From assembly GCA_934045905.1 (NCBI GenBank), contig OW203762.1:25390345-25454344 (forward strand): a stretch of 64,000 bases of DNA, given 5' to 3'. Origin of the DNA: Leuctra nigra (taxonomy: Eukaryota; Arthropoda; Insecta; Plecoptera; Leuctridae). The stretch's first letter is position 1, and each line of letters starts with the position of its first letter. Position numbers and translations under genes: made by a program. A model generated the notes under the pieces. It was not told the origin of the DNA, made no database searches, and worked only from the letters and a program-made list of their open reading frames with translations. Positions 55,701 through 64,000 of this stretch are shown piece after piece.

Positions 55701-57424
55701 CTGCCATTTGCTCTCACTCGCAGCGCTAGCGGCATTGGAGGTGCCTCTCTCTGATTGGTTGGTTTCTGAATCCAAGATCTCTGAATCAAACTCCCGCCAA
55801 GGTTTAAAAACCTTCCATTCCGCTAGATGCATTTTGATTGGCTCTCTCCCGGACGATTAGAACAGCAGCGCCATCTACAATAGTTTTGCGTGAACAACCC
55901 CATTAGTCATTATTATTAGTGTGGCAGGATAATGTTTGAGAGAGGTGTTAATTGATCCAATTGTATAAAGGTACTTGAAGATAATTTGATATCAAGAACA
56001 AGATAATAATGGGGTTGTGTGTGATATCAATAGATTATGACCCCTCCTGTTATGTCCTTCCTCCGTCGGGTCAAAAGTGTACAGGCCAAGTTATAACTTA
56101 TAACTCCTACGTATGATAGTCAATGGAATATTTTCTGTGTTGCAGGATGGAGATTTCATGAGTGTGGACAGGAGCACCGATTGGATCTGGGACTGGAGTA
56201 GTCGACCCGATCAAGCTCCACCAAAGTAATTGATTAAATGATAAGATTTATGATTTATGAAACCTCCCTACCTTGAGTTCAATTGCATGTGTCCATTGCT
56301 GGTTCACCTGTGACCTTGATTTGGATTCGGTATCTCTATTATTATTAAAATCAATGTTTACAAATTCGTATTGAACAGACAAGATTTTATGAAGATTGTT
56401 TGAATGCAAATTCATAAAAGTATAATGTTTTTGAAACACTTTCTTTGGATTTTCGTTTTTTTAAACGCGAGTTTTCAAGAACCTTATATTTGCATTTTTT
56501 CAATGCTATGAGCCTATGACGTATCCTCAAGGAAAAACTATCATATTCACTAGAAGTATGTGCCTACCTAAACACCAATGCATTAAAAAAACAAGAAAGG
56601 GAATGAAATACATACACACAAAGTAGCTCCGTGTCAATTGGCCCTTTGGGATTAACTATTTATAGCTCTATAAAAGAGTTGAACCAATCGGGTTCCAGGT
56701 ATTTTTATGCAACTTTAAAGCTGTGAATATGCAATAAATATTCCAGGAAATGAGATGTTTTGTGTACGTTACCTATTCTATTCCCTTCTTCTCGTGTGTT
56801 TGAATGCATACTCATCTTCTTATTGTTGTGGGTTGCAGAGATTGGAAGTTCAAGCATCCGAAGAGGAAATCGTACAGCATCCGCCACGCTAAGATCGGCA
56901 AGAACAGCTTGTTCTCCAAGGAAGTCCTGTACACGCTGTTCATTACCAACTTCATTACGCTTCTCCTGGGCACCGGTGTCGGGTAAGGGAGTTTTCTTTA
57001 CACTTCTTGCATCAACTTGAAAAATAATCGGTGTTGTAATTTTTGATTGCGAACTAGGAAAAGTCTAATAAGTTTCCCAATTGTTCAGTAAAATATGCTT
57101 AAAAGCAGGGTATGTTTAAACATTGTTAATTTTGTCAAAATCTAAAGAGCACCATTCTGCTTTGAGAATGTGGTGTGGTCACTGATGACCTCTGGACTAG
57201 ACCTTAAAATGACTAAATGCAAGCTAAAATGTAAAATCCAAAACCTTCCAAAATTGTAATTGTACCAGAGATTTTCTTTTCTTTCTTTTTAAAATATTGT
57301 GTCATTCTTTTCCTTATGATATTTTGTTTAAATTTTTTATAAGTACATTAATATGTGATTTGTTATTTACAGCGTGTGGTTGAGCCGAAGAGGTCTGTAC
57401 CTGCCGAGGATCAACCTGGAATGA
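37789..57424 (+). CDS. BNIP3: BNIP3, BH3-like mitophagy receptor, six coding exons
   Basis: A tail-anchored outer mitochondrial membrane protein that recruits autophagosomes and promotes cell death. Exons: 37789-37831, 48532-48709, 51833-51917, 56146-56225, 56839-56982 and 57373-57424; all splice sites are GT..AG, phases agree, and the total is 193 aa. Residues 17-20 are WVEL, the LC3-interacting motif, at the place it has in animal BNIP3. DWIWDWSSRP is at 114-123 and KFKHPKR at 132-138. The transmembrane segment is about 158-180 with the GxxxG-type dimer motif GTGVG; a short tail ends RINLE. Intron 1 is 10.7 kb and ends in a 94-bp tandem array whose last unit supplies the start of exon 2. 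In animals the gene is a classic hypoxia target. Confidence 0.95.
41130..41326. mobile_element. TA-flanked MITE family, copy 3 (degraded right end)
   Basis: Left TIR CACTCGGCAAAACAAAGATT with TA before it. The right end TTTTTCCAAGAG is decayed. Internal TCAGAAGTCAGTACAAGCAA and CTCGTCTCACTCTTGTA match copies 1 and 2. Confidence 0.75.
42078..42149. mobile_element. hAT-like terminal fragment
   Basis: Ends ...AAAAAGGTTGAGTACCACTG, whose reverse complement CAGTGGTACTCAACCTTTTT is a typical hAT terminus. The other end was not found. Confidence 0.4.
43271..43714 (+). mobile_element. GC-rich retroposon, copy 1, with (TCTA)n tail
   Basis: GC-rich body ending TTGACGCGCCGTTAAAC followed by (ATCT)n. 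Shares GAGATGGTGATCC-, AATGTGCGCAA- and GACGCGCCGTTAAAC-type segments with 59133-59456 on the other strand. No reverse transcriptase frame; likely a SINE or LINE 3' fragment. Confidence 0.65.
44541..48567 (+). repeat. 94-bp tandem array made of the BNIP3 intron 1/exon 2 junction
   Basis: About 43 units of 94 bp. Each contains TGTCTCTACCTCCACCCTCT (polypyrimidine tract), CGTCTTGCTTACAG (3' splice site), then AGTCCTGGGTAGAGCTGCAC (start of exon 2) and a variable CTAGTAATGTGGGCG or GTGTAATGTGAGCG block. The last unit (acceptor at 48531) is the one spliced in the BNIP3 model. Acceptor positions run from 44583 to 48531, almost exactly 42 periods. The first two divergent types lack two bases (GAGCTGGG), one unit has a 4-base insertion (48197), and one has CTTTCTTACAG. 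The short repeated open frames are products of the array. Confidence 0.97.
48816..49217. mobile_element. hAT-like MITE in BNIP3 intron 2
   Basis: Left end CAGGGACGGTACCAGGGG; right end reversed CAGGGACGGTGCCAGAC. The flanking 8-mers TTGCAATG and TATCAGTG match at only 5 positions, so it is old. No ORF. Confidence 0.65.
49848..50155 (+). mobile_element. tRNA-derived SINE, copy 1
   Basis: Head with A box TAGCTCAGGCGG and B box GGTTCGATTCT, then GCCGTCCTTCCTAGTCGACG and AGACAAATGCTGGGAAGGTT. Copy 2 at 59466-59725 shares these blocks. Confidence 0.75.
50156..51832. other. BNIP3 intron 2, right part
   Basis: AT-rich intron sequence; I see no gene or clear element here. Confidence 0.4.
51918..56145. 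other. BNIP3 intron 3
   Basis: No supported gene. Frames at 52897-53288 lack any recognisable domain. It contains the MITE at 55684-55907. Confidence 0.45.
55684..55907. mobile_element. MITE with perfect 18-bp TIRs
   Basis: ACTAATGGGGTTGTTCAC at 55684-55701 is exactly mirrored at 55890-55907. If TA is the target duplication, the element proper starts ATGGGGTTG. 224 bp without ORF. A partial ATAATGGGGTTGTG occurs near 56006. Confidence 0.75.
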
Positions 57425-59132
57425 GGCATCGACGGCTTAGGCAGCACATATCGCGTGTGAGGAGAGAGAGGCTGCGTCTTATTGTGTGTCATCAAGAGAG
57501 AAAGACTGATCAAGAGCTTCTGCAACAACGGAGACAATCTAGCGAGCAAGCAAGCACAGTCACCATTACACTCGTGGCTTTTGGTCACTCTTATTCTTTT
57601 ATAATTACGGAACTTGGTGGGGGGGATGCTGAGCTCGGTTTAGACACCGGTTTCTACTCGTTCTTACTCTGTATCATAGCGGCAAGGGATGGCATCGGGT
57701 ATGACTGCTGTAACTCGGCTGAAAGTGTACCTATAATTTAAATATCTAAATGTAAGTTTGTGATTTTGTACAAAGAAAATGGTTTTGTCTGAGAACCTCG
57801 CATAGGGGAGGTAATTCAGTGCAACTAACACTCGTGTACTAACTATTATAAGTCGGATATGAGCTTTTGGAAATTGTGATTTTGTGTGGACCAAGCAAAC
57901 TCCAAGAACAGGAATGAAGGTAGTAATGGTTCACAAATCTTATACCTGATCTCATCCCTAAATAAAGATATCGTATGCTGTAAATAATCTAGCGATTACT
58001 TACGGATTACCTCTTTGAATTGACGGTAATGCACATCTTCACATATTGCTCTTAGATTTCTGCACTACGTAGCAGAAACTCTGCTCTTTGCTTATTACCT
58101 ATCTATCTTCATACTTCATAACATTTTGTAAGAAGACGATTGACTAAAATTTATAATGTGTGTGTATTCGTAGTAGGTAAAAGATATCCATACCTATAGG
58201 TACAGTCACTTCCATGCTCATACCAGTTTATATGTGGTACGCTTATGAGAAGGGTAGAGGGATCCCATGGTGGTGATTGTACTAGATGTAATTAGTAGGT
58301 ACATTCATCAACATGCATTTCATTTTTCTTTTAATTCAACAATATTTTTATTACATGGAGAGGTGTGTAGTATGTAATGTCTTAATGTAGTGTGAAAAGT
58401 ATTAGAAACCAATATTTAGGGATGTAATAAATTATAATAAATTAATTTGATACGTACTACAGATTAAATACTAGGTACTACCTATCTCGATGTTTAGTGA
58501 AAATTACATAAAAAAATAATTTCTTTATATGGTAAAATATAATAGGTTCTAATATTTTATATATTTTATTACTTGTTAGTTTGCTCTATTTTCTACACTC
58601 TTGTAAGCTCCGAGGAGCGGTAGATGATGTTAGAGAGACACCATATTGAAGTGTATGTACGTAAGTACGTACATGAAGTACGTTATTGAATGTAGTCAAT
58701 ACAGCATGATCTTCGTTTTGAGTTTAATAAGTTAACTTATATTCCAAACCTATGTCTTGGTATTTGTAATATCTTCATGAATAAAAGAATTGCATTTGCA
58801 CTGAAACACTAGACCTCTAATTGCATTTTATTTGTAATATTTATTTACTTGTCATGGAACATTTTACCCAGAAATGATCACAGATCCCACAATGATTCTA
58901 TATTGGGAAAAAATTTCATAATTCTTGAAAATATAAAATTATACGTATGTACCTACCAAAAATTATTTCTCAGCCCTATATCTTCAGATCAATTTCACAA
59001 TTTTCACTATTTTTAATTTAAAATATCAACATTTTAACCTAGCATAAAGATCTGCTATTCAAAATATACCATGATTTTAGGGTAGCACTTGAGACCTTTG
59101 CAATTATGATGTTATTTATTGCAGTAGTATAT
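57425..59132 (+). other. BNIP3 3' UTR and downstream spacer
   Basis: The stop codon is at 57422-57424. AATAAA at 57961-57966 is the first good poly(A) signal on this strand; another lies near 58782. No other gene is seen. Confidence 0.5.
57961..57966 (+). terminator. Candidate BNIP3 poly(A) signal
   Basis: AATAAA 537 bases after the stop codon, the first on the sense strand in this stretch by eye. The actual cleavage site is not visible. Confidence 0.45.
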
Positions 59133-59456
59133 TAGTGTTTAACGGCGCGTCGACAGCGAGGTCATTTTGCGCACATTAAGATTTTGTTAACTTTGTTGAA
59201 TAATAGGGAGGGGTCGACCAGGGGAGTCTGAAACTAGTGTGATTGGGAAAGCCAGTTCAGAATGGGGACAGACCGGGGAGAGGGGGGCTTCGGGCCGACC
59301 CGACTACAGGAGGATCACCATCTTGAGGGGGAAGACCGGCGCGCACATTTGGGGAGGGCATGGGACTAGGTCGACCCTGGACTGCACTTAGTTAAGAGCA
59401 GCTCGTAATGTGGGATGGTCGCTTAAGCCACCACTGCGTCAAGGTAGCAGTCCATT
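59133..59456 (-). mobile_element. GC-rich retroposon, copy 2
   Basis: Minus-strand relative of 43271-43714, ending GTCGACGCGCCGTTAAACAC. It directly abuts the tRNA SINE at 59466. Confidence 0.65.
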
Positions 59457-59465
59457 GGTGAGGTA

Positions 59466-59725
59466 TTTTTTTTTTTGTCTGGGGCTTAACGTCGCACTGT
59501 TCTGCAGCGAGGCTAATAATGAATGATTATGAGGATGATTGGGAGATATGGTGAAGAATAGGTGAGGATGGAAGGTGGGAAGGAGGCGGTCGTGGCCTGT
59601 TAGTAGGGTACCTTCCCAGCATTTGCCTGTCGACTGAGGGAAAACCACGAAAAAACCCTAGTCAGGAAGGACGGCCGCGGGAATCGAACCCGGGCCTCCG
59701 GAATACAAGCTCAGAGCGATAACCA
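59466..59725 (-). mobile_element. tRNA-derived SINE, copy 2
   Basis: Read on the minus strand: B box GGTTCGATTCCCGC, GCCGTCCTTCCTGACTAGGG, AGGCAAATGCTGGGAAGGTA, and an A-rich tail (T-run at 59467-59477 on the plus strand). Confidence 0.8.
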
Positions 59726-60751
59726 GGTATATTGCACACAAATATATTGATCAAATATTAAATAATAGGTAACAAGTCTGCGTGAGCGTTTTCTGGACTT
59801 GTGATTGGTTAAGAAAGAAAACGCGGTCTATGTGGTGTGGAGCCAGCAGGAAAGTGCAAGTTTCTGCTCTATAGCCCGTCTTCCATGGTCGCGGTTTTTT
59901 GCCACAATGCGATGTTTTACCGCCGAGTGGGTCTCTCAGCCAATCAGAGCTCGAATCGCAGCAACGCGTGATGTGTTGTGAATCGCCGTTGAAAGTAGCC
60001 GCTTAGTATATTCGCGCCGCGTTGCGGTTGCAACAGAAGTAGTCTTGTGATGCGGCGGTGTGCGCATGTGCCGTTCGGCTTCGGCCAATGGGATCGTCGG
60101 AAATACCTTGACGCGGTGGCAAAGTATCGCGATCATGGAAGAGGGTGCCTGAAAAATCGTTCGGTAAAGCAACATCGCAATGAAAACATCGCGTCCATGG
60201 AAAAAGGACTTAATAATCTTGGAAAATCTAGGAAGGAGGAGTAAAAGAGAAGGAGCACCACCTTTTTCATGCACTCTCTCTTCTGAAGAAGGTGGTGAGA
60301 AGGTGAAATGAAAAGGAGTAAAAGAGAATCGATGTTGTAAGTATTTTTGAACAAAATGTTTGATAAAATATATTATTTTTTTAAATTATTTTTTAAAATG
60401 CCTTTAATATTTGTTTTCCAATTTCCCATTTCCAATTTTACAAGAAACTTCAAATAACAATGTAGGTATGTTAAATATTTCTTGTCACCCCATTCTACGA
60501 ATTTTCTTTTTAAATAATTTTTAATTTTTTTTAATTGTGTTCTATATTTCTATTTTTCTAATATTGACATGATTCCAGCAAGATTCCAGTGCCGCCCTCC
60601 CTGACTTACTGGTATGATCTTATAATTTATTTTCTCATGTTCCTCACCCCAATGTAGGTTGACAAGAAAATACTTGTAATTTTGTAAATATCTTGCAATC
60701 AAAGAGGATTTTTAACAAATCTGCTATCACTCTATGATCTTTGCATCAAGA
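59726..60751. other. Spacer with weak inverted repeat
   Basis: CTTCCATGGTCGCGG at about 59880 is mirrored by CGCGATCATGGAAG at about 60129, suggesting another decayed MITE. No supportable gene; open frames here read through this repeat. Confidence 0.35.
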
Positions 60752-61996
60752 TGTTGAAACCTGCGGGATTTGGCTCAGAGGGTAGAACACAAAGAATCAG
60801 CAATATTATAATCTGTTTATTACAAAGAAAATAAATGTTCATTGATGTGAAAAGAGCAATCAAAAATTATGAAACAATATTACGTTCGATACGTCGGCAG
60901 TAGTGATGATGTCGTCTGGTTTGTTTACTTCCGCGTAAACAAGTGGATGGCGTTGACTCTTGCGTAGTGTGTCCCGTGAACTCCAGTCCACCAGCAGAAT
61001 GAAATGACTGGATATGTCACCTCCTTCAGCTGCGATGCGATGATGTTGTCTAATAACCCCTTGGTTACCAGGACGTCCAGCAGTCCGTGCACAAGGAGTG
61101 ACCTCCTCGAGCAGTTGGATCAAGTTGGCTCAGGCTGATGACGTTCGTGGCTGCAGACTCGTCGGTTTCTCCCGGAGTTGCAATTCACTAACTTTTATAC
61201 TTTAACATTTACTGACTTTAATGTTGAAACTGTTCAGTTGATCACTTGTAACTTGAAATTGTCTTAATGCGATATTATTTGCCTCAGCATTAGGCTTGAA
61301 GTTTGAATTTACTGGGTTGACGTTTATACAAAAATGTTATTTTAATGTTTACCTTCGATCACATCGGCACTGTCTCGCTGAAATTATACTATGTTGCGTG
61401 CACAAGGCTTCACGGTTCGCGAGGCAGGTCTCACTGCTCTGAGAAAACTCCGACTGATGATGTTTGGCTGGTAGCCTGACGTTTTATACCCTCTGACATC
61501 GTTTTCCCTCCAAAGAATCTGATTGGTTGGTTTCGTACACGTGGTAGCTATTTTTAGACATTCTGTCATTTCTAAAGCCCGCGAAACGACTTTCTTTCTG
61601 CACGTAGGCCCATGCTTTTCTTGGAATCACTGAAAACTAGTCTGGCTGACTGGTTTTGTAGCGTTATCACAATGACTGGTTCACTTGTTATTACGTGGTG
61701 ACATCACAATTTAGGTAAGGTCACATACTTTTTATATGGATTCACTCACTTTCTTGATATAATTGCACATTGTTAAACTTATTTGATTGCTCGTTATATT
61801 TTTGTCTATATTTTGATTGCTGTTGAATTTTAAGATTGTAAGTTTACATAATGATTCTAATTAATTACTTTGTGTTCAGTTAACCTTGACTCTAAGAATG
61901 CCATGCTACAAGCTTGTTCATTCTTTAAACCTACTTCAAGCAAACATTATTATTTTTAAAGTTAATTTTCTAACCTAGATAGGCCAACTTGTTACA
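60752..61996 (-). mobile_element. Probable long terminal repeat (minus orientation)
   Basis: On the minus strand it would begin TGTAACAAGTTGG directly after a purine-rich CAGGGGGCTC, and end TTTCAACA, the TG...CA form of LTRs. Inside, GGGTATAAAACG (61481-61492, complement) is a TATA box, followed by a start-like CATCAGTCGG, and AATAAA occurs near the end (60815-60820). This would be the 3' LTR of a retrotransposon whose body lies to the right. The second LTR is outside the window or absent. Confidence 0.5.
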
Positions 61997-62383
61997 GAGC
62001 CCCCTGAATTCTTGTTGTTCACCTTTTGACTGAAGTCAATTTGAAACACATTGAAATTTTGAAATGAGAAAATGGTGATAAAACAAGGATTCACATAGAG
62101 ACTGGACTATCTAGCAGGAATAATCTCTTCCTTTTGACAAACAAAAAGTTTCCTTGAACAGATGCAAGTTTATTTCCCCTTACAGCTGTCTAATCTAAAC
62201 CTGAATGAATGAACTCACCCCTCCATCTACCAAAACAAAAACAAACCTCATCCTACCTCCCGGAAACGATGCTCAACTCAACCCTCTCTCTTATCACAGT
62301 CCCGTTATTGGCCTAGTGACCTACTTTTGCTGGGTCATCATACGGTCATACCTCGACCATAACAATCAACATTGGTGTTGTCA

Positions 62384-64000
62384 TCAGTAAGTATCAGCTG
62401 ATCGACGCTCTTTCTTCCGTCCACGATCATATGGGAATGAAACTTCTGCATCTTCGTGAACATCTTGCGTTGGCCCTATTGAAATTACCTCAACTAGGTG
62501 TGTCCAGAAGAATTCTTCACGCTTATTCCTTGCAGTGGTCGATGTATAAGTTTCATTTTCTTTCTTGACTTCCGTTTCAGTTTCTTCGTTACTTTCTTCA
62601 TCTTGAAAGTCTTTATCTTCAATTTGTAGAGATTCTTGCATCAACGGACATGTAATCTTCATCATTTCTTCGTATGCAATTTCTTCGAGCATTTCCATGT
62701 TTGATACGTAATCGAAGGGTTGTATTTTCTCGTCATAACTGGTTTCGGTCAACTCGTCGTTCAATGTTATTAATAACTCGTCATTCATTCGTTCAGCAAA
62801 ACTTGCGGCAGGAATCGAACTAAGCTCCGCACAAATGTTGAAATTCTCGCTCTTCTCAAATTCTTGGACAAAACTAGACTCGGATTTAACTAATTGTTCT
62901 TGATCTGCTGCTTTTTCTTCAATAACTATGGTTTCAGTAACCATCTCAATAATCTCAATAATCTCCTCAATATCTTCAAGATTCTCAATAATCTTCACAT
63001 CTTCAGTACGACCTTTGCGTCTGAAATCAACAAATTCTTCCTCCTCCAAATTCAATTCAACAACAACATTACAGTTCAGATCCTCCACACAACAAACAGT
63101 CTCCATTTCATCGCCGTCAAACTCAATATTGACCAAGGCTTGTCTAGTCACCTCAAATTCTTCATTTTCATCTCGTGAATTGTTCACGGTTTCCTCTGCA
63201 ACTCCCTGTACCAAACATTCTGGAATGACTTCATCTTCGAACGATTCGTTTTCTTGACTCTCTGCTTTCTTTACAGCGTCTTCTTTAACACCTTCAATGA
63301 CAACTTCACATGTCTTCAGCTGGTCTAATTCTTCTTGCTCTTTCGTGATGACGTCGTTGTTCTGCAACTTAACTTTCTCAACTTCAAATTGTTCACAGGG
63401 TTCTTCGAAATTATCTTGTGGAAGTATAATCTCGGCATCTTCTTCATTTTTCTCTTGTACTGAAATATCGGCGATTTCAACACGATTCTGACTCTGAATC
63501 TTCGTTTCTTCTTCTTCCTTCTTCTGTGTCTTGGGCAGACAAAAATCTTGAACATCTTCTTGCGGCGTTGTAACCTCATAAAAACTTTCTTCAACTTTGT
63601 CAGGCTGCTCACAGCTCTGCTCAGAATTCACATCTGATTGCAACCTATTGCAGACAACTTCTTCTTCTTCTTCTCTCGTTAAAACATCTGCTTCGAATGC
63701 AGCGTCTTTCTCCAGTTCATCCTTCCATTTTCTTGAAACTTCACGGACGTATTCTATGAGATTTACGCGTTCCCAATGCCACAATTGCTTCAAATCTTCA
63801 CTTTCCGAATCTGCATAATCATCATAATATGCTGCTCCGTACACGTGGTCATCATATTCGGAACTTTGCTTGGAATACGTTTCCTCTGCTTCATATTTGT
63901 ATTCCCTATATCTTCTCCAATTTTCGTCTTCTTTGTCGTATCTCCTAAGTAATTCTGCCCTTGCCCTTTTACTAATCTGCGCATTTTCTTCTGTCCTGTC
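62384..64000 (-). CDS. Partial glutamate-rich ORF of unknown function, open at window edge
   Basis: The frame is open for 538 codons from the window edge (64000) to the stop at 62384-62386, so the true start lies outside. The N-terminal visible part is charged and aromatic (RAELLRRYDKEDENWRRYRE; KQLWHWERVNLIEYVREVSRKW). The next 350 residues are dominated by Glu and Asp with many EEE runs and no cysteine pattern. The C-terminal part is mixed (REEFFWTHLVEVISIGPTQD) and ends KKERRSADTY. No enzyme motif is seen. Its stop is about 390 bp before the putative LTR on the same strand, so it may belong to that retroelement; it may equally be a host gene. I do not recognise the family. Confidence 0.6.
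   Translation of the reverse strand, partial: DRTEENAQISKRARAELLRRYDKEDENWRRYREYKYEAEETYSKQSSEYDDHVYGAAYYDDYADSESEDLKQLWHWERVNLIEYVREVSRKWKDELEKDAAFEADVLTREEEEEVVCNRLQSDVNSEQSCEQPDKVEESFYEVTTPQEDVQDFCLPKTQKKEEEETKIQSQNRVEIADISVQEKNEEDAEIILPQDNFEEPCEQFEVEKVKLQNNDVITKEQEELDQLKTCEVVIEGVKEDAVKKAESQENESFEDEVIPECLVQGVAEETVNNSRDENEEFEVTRQALVNIEFDGDEMETVCCVEDLNCNVVVELNLEEEEFVDFRRKGRTEDVKIIENLEDIEEIIEIIEMVTETIVIEEKAADQEQLVKSESSFVQEFEKSENFNICAELSSIPAASFAERMNDELLITLNDELTETSYDEKIQPFDYVSNMEMLEEIAYEEMMKITCPLMQESLQIEDKDFQDEESNEETETEVKKENETYTSTTARNKREEFFWTHLVEVISIGPTQDVHEDAEVSFPYDRGRKKERRSADTY

Noticed and set aside
59936..60354. Frames of 112 and 73 aa
   Set aside because: They overlap a decayed inverted repeat and have low-complexity Leu/Ser runs.
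60763..60800. tRNA-like GCGGGATTTGGCTCAGAGGG
   Set aside because: It has an A-box-like start, but no anticodon arm or B box follows; it falls at the end of the putative LTR.
63325..63612. Other-strand and other-frame ORFs within the acidic gene
   Set aside because: Shadows of the glutamate-rich frame (Ser- or Lys/Arg-rich low complexity).

Overview
The window is nuclear DNA of an arthropod, most likely an insect. It is AT-rich, its genes are spliced, and it is full of small transposons and SINEs. I recognise three host genes by protein motifs: a cofactor-dependent phosphoglycerate mutase (minus strand, 16817-19627), PAIP2, the poly(A)-binding-protein-interacting protein 2 (minus, 30301-35237), and BNIP3, the mitophagy/BH3-like membrane protein (plus, 37789-57424). 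A glutamate-rich ORF of unknown identity runs off the right edge. The species cannot be fixed from sequence alone; short GTAGGTACC-type simple repeats and the TE mix would fit a hemipteran or similar insect, but this is a guess.

The left quarter is one complete Polinton/Maverick (adintovirus-like) element, 473-16704 (16,232 bp). It is bounded by a perfect 6-bp target duplication AATAAC and has long inverted repeats of about 0.9-1.1 kb. All its genes read left to right: protein-primed DNA polymerase B with N-terminal zinc fingers and a spliced untranslated leader, packaging ATPase, a small basic/hydrophobic protein, an unknown 239-aa protein, a DDE integrase with chromodomain, a minor capsid protein split by a -1 frameshift, a pVI/pX-like protein, the major capsid protein, an unusual BIR-adenain-type protease fusion, an unknown 221-aa protein and a small spliced gene. 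It also carries a well-folding tRNA-like gene with anticodon CAU, plus a degenerate tRNA-like sequence in each inverted repeat. The set covers replication, integration, packaging, capsid and maturation. The element sits about 110 bp past the stop codon of the PGAM gene, probably in its 3' UTR.

From 16.7 to 37.7 kb lie PGAM and PAIP2 with many small elements in introns and spacers: a hAT-like element with a 5S-rRNA-derived SINE nested in it, a second 5S SINE, a TTAA-flanked foldback MITE, long perfect hairpins, and a TA-flanked MITE family, one copy of which ends at the splice donor of PAIP2 exon 1.

From 37.8 to 57.4 kb is BNIP3. The 3' end of its 10.7-kb first intron is a 4-kb tandem array of about 43 units of 94 bp. 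Each unit is a copy of the polypyrimidine tract, 3' splice site and first codons of exon 2, which encode the LC3-interacting WVEL motif. The true exon 2 begins in the last unit. This is the most striking host feature in the window.

The right end (57.4-64 kb) holds the BNIP3 3' UTR, two retroposons back to back, a probable long terminal repeat in minus orientation, and the partial acidic ORF.
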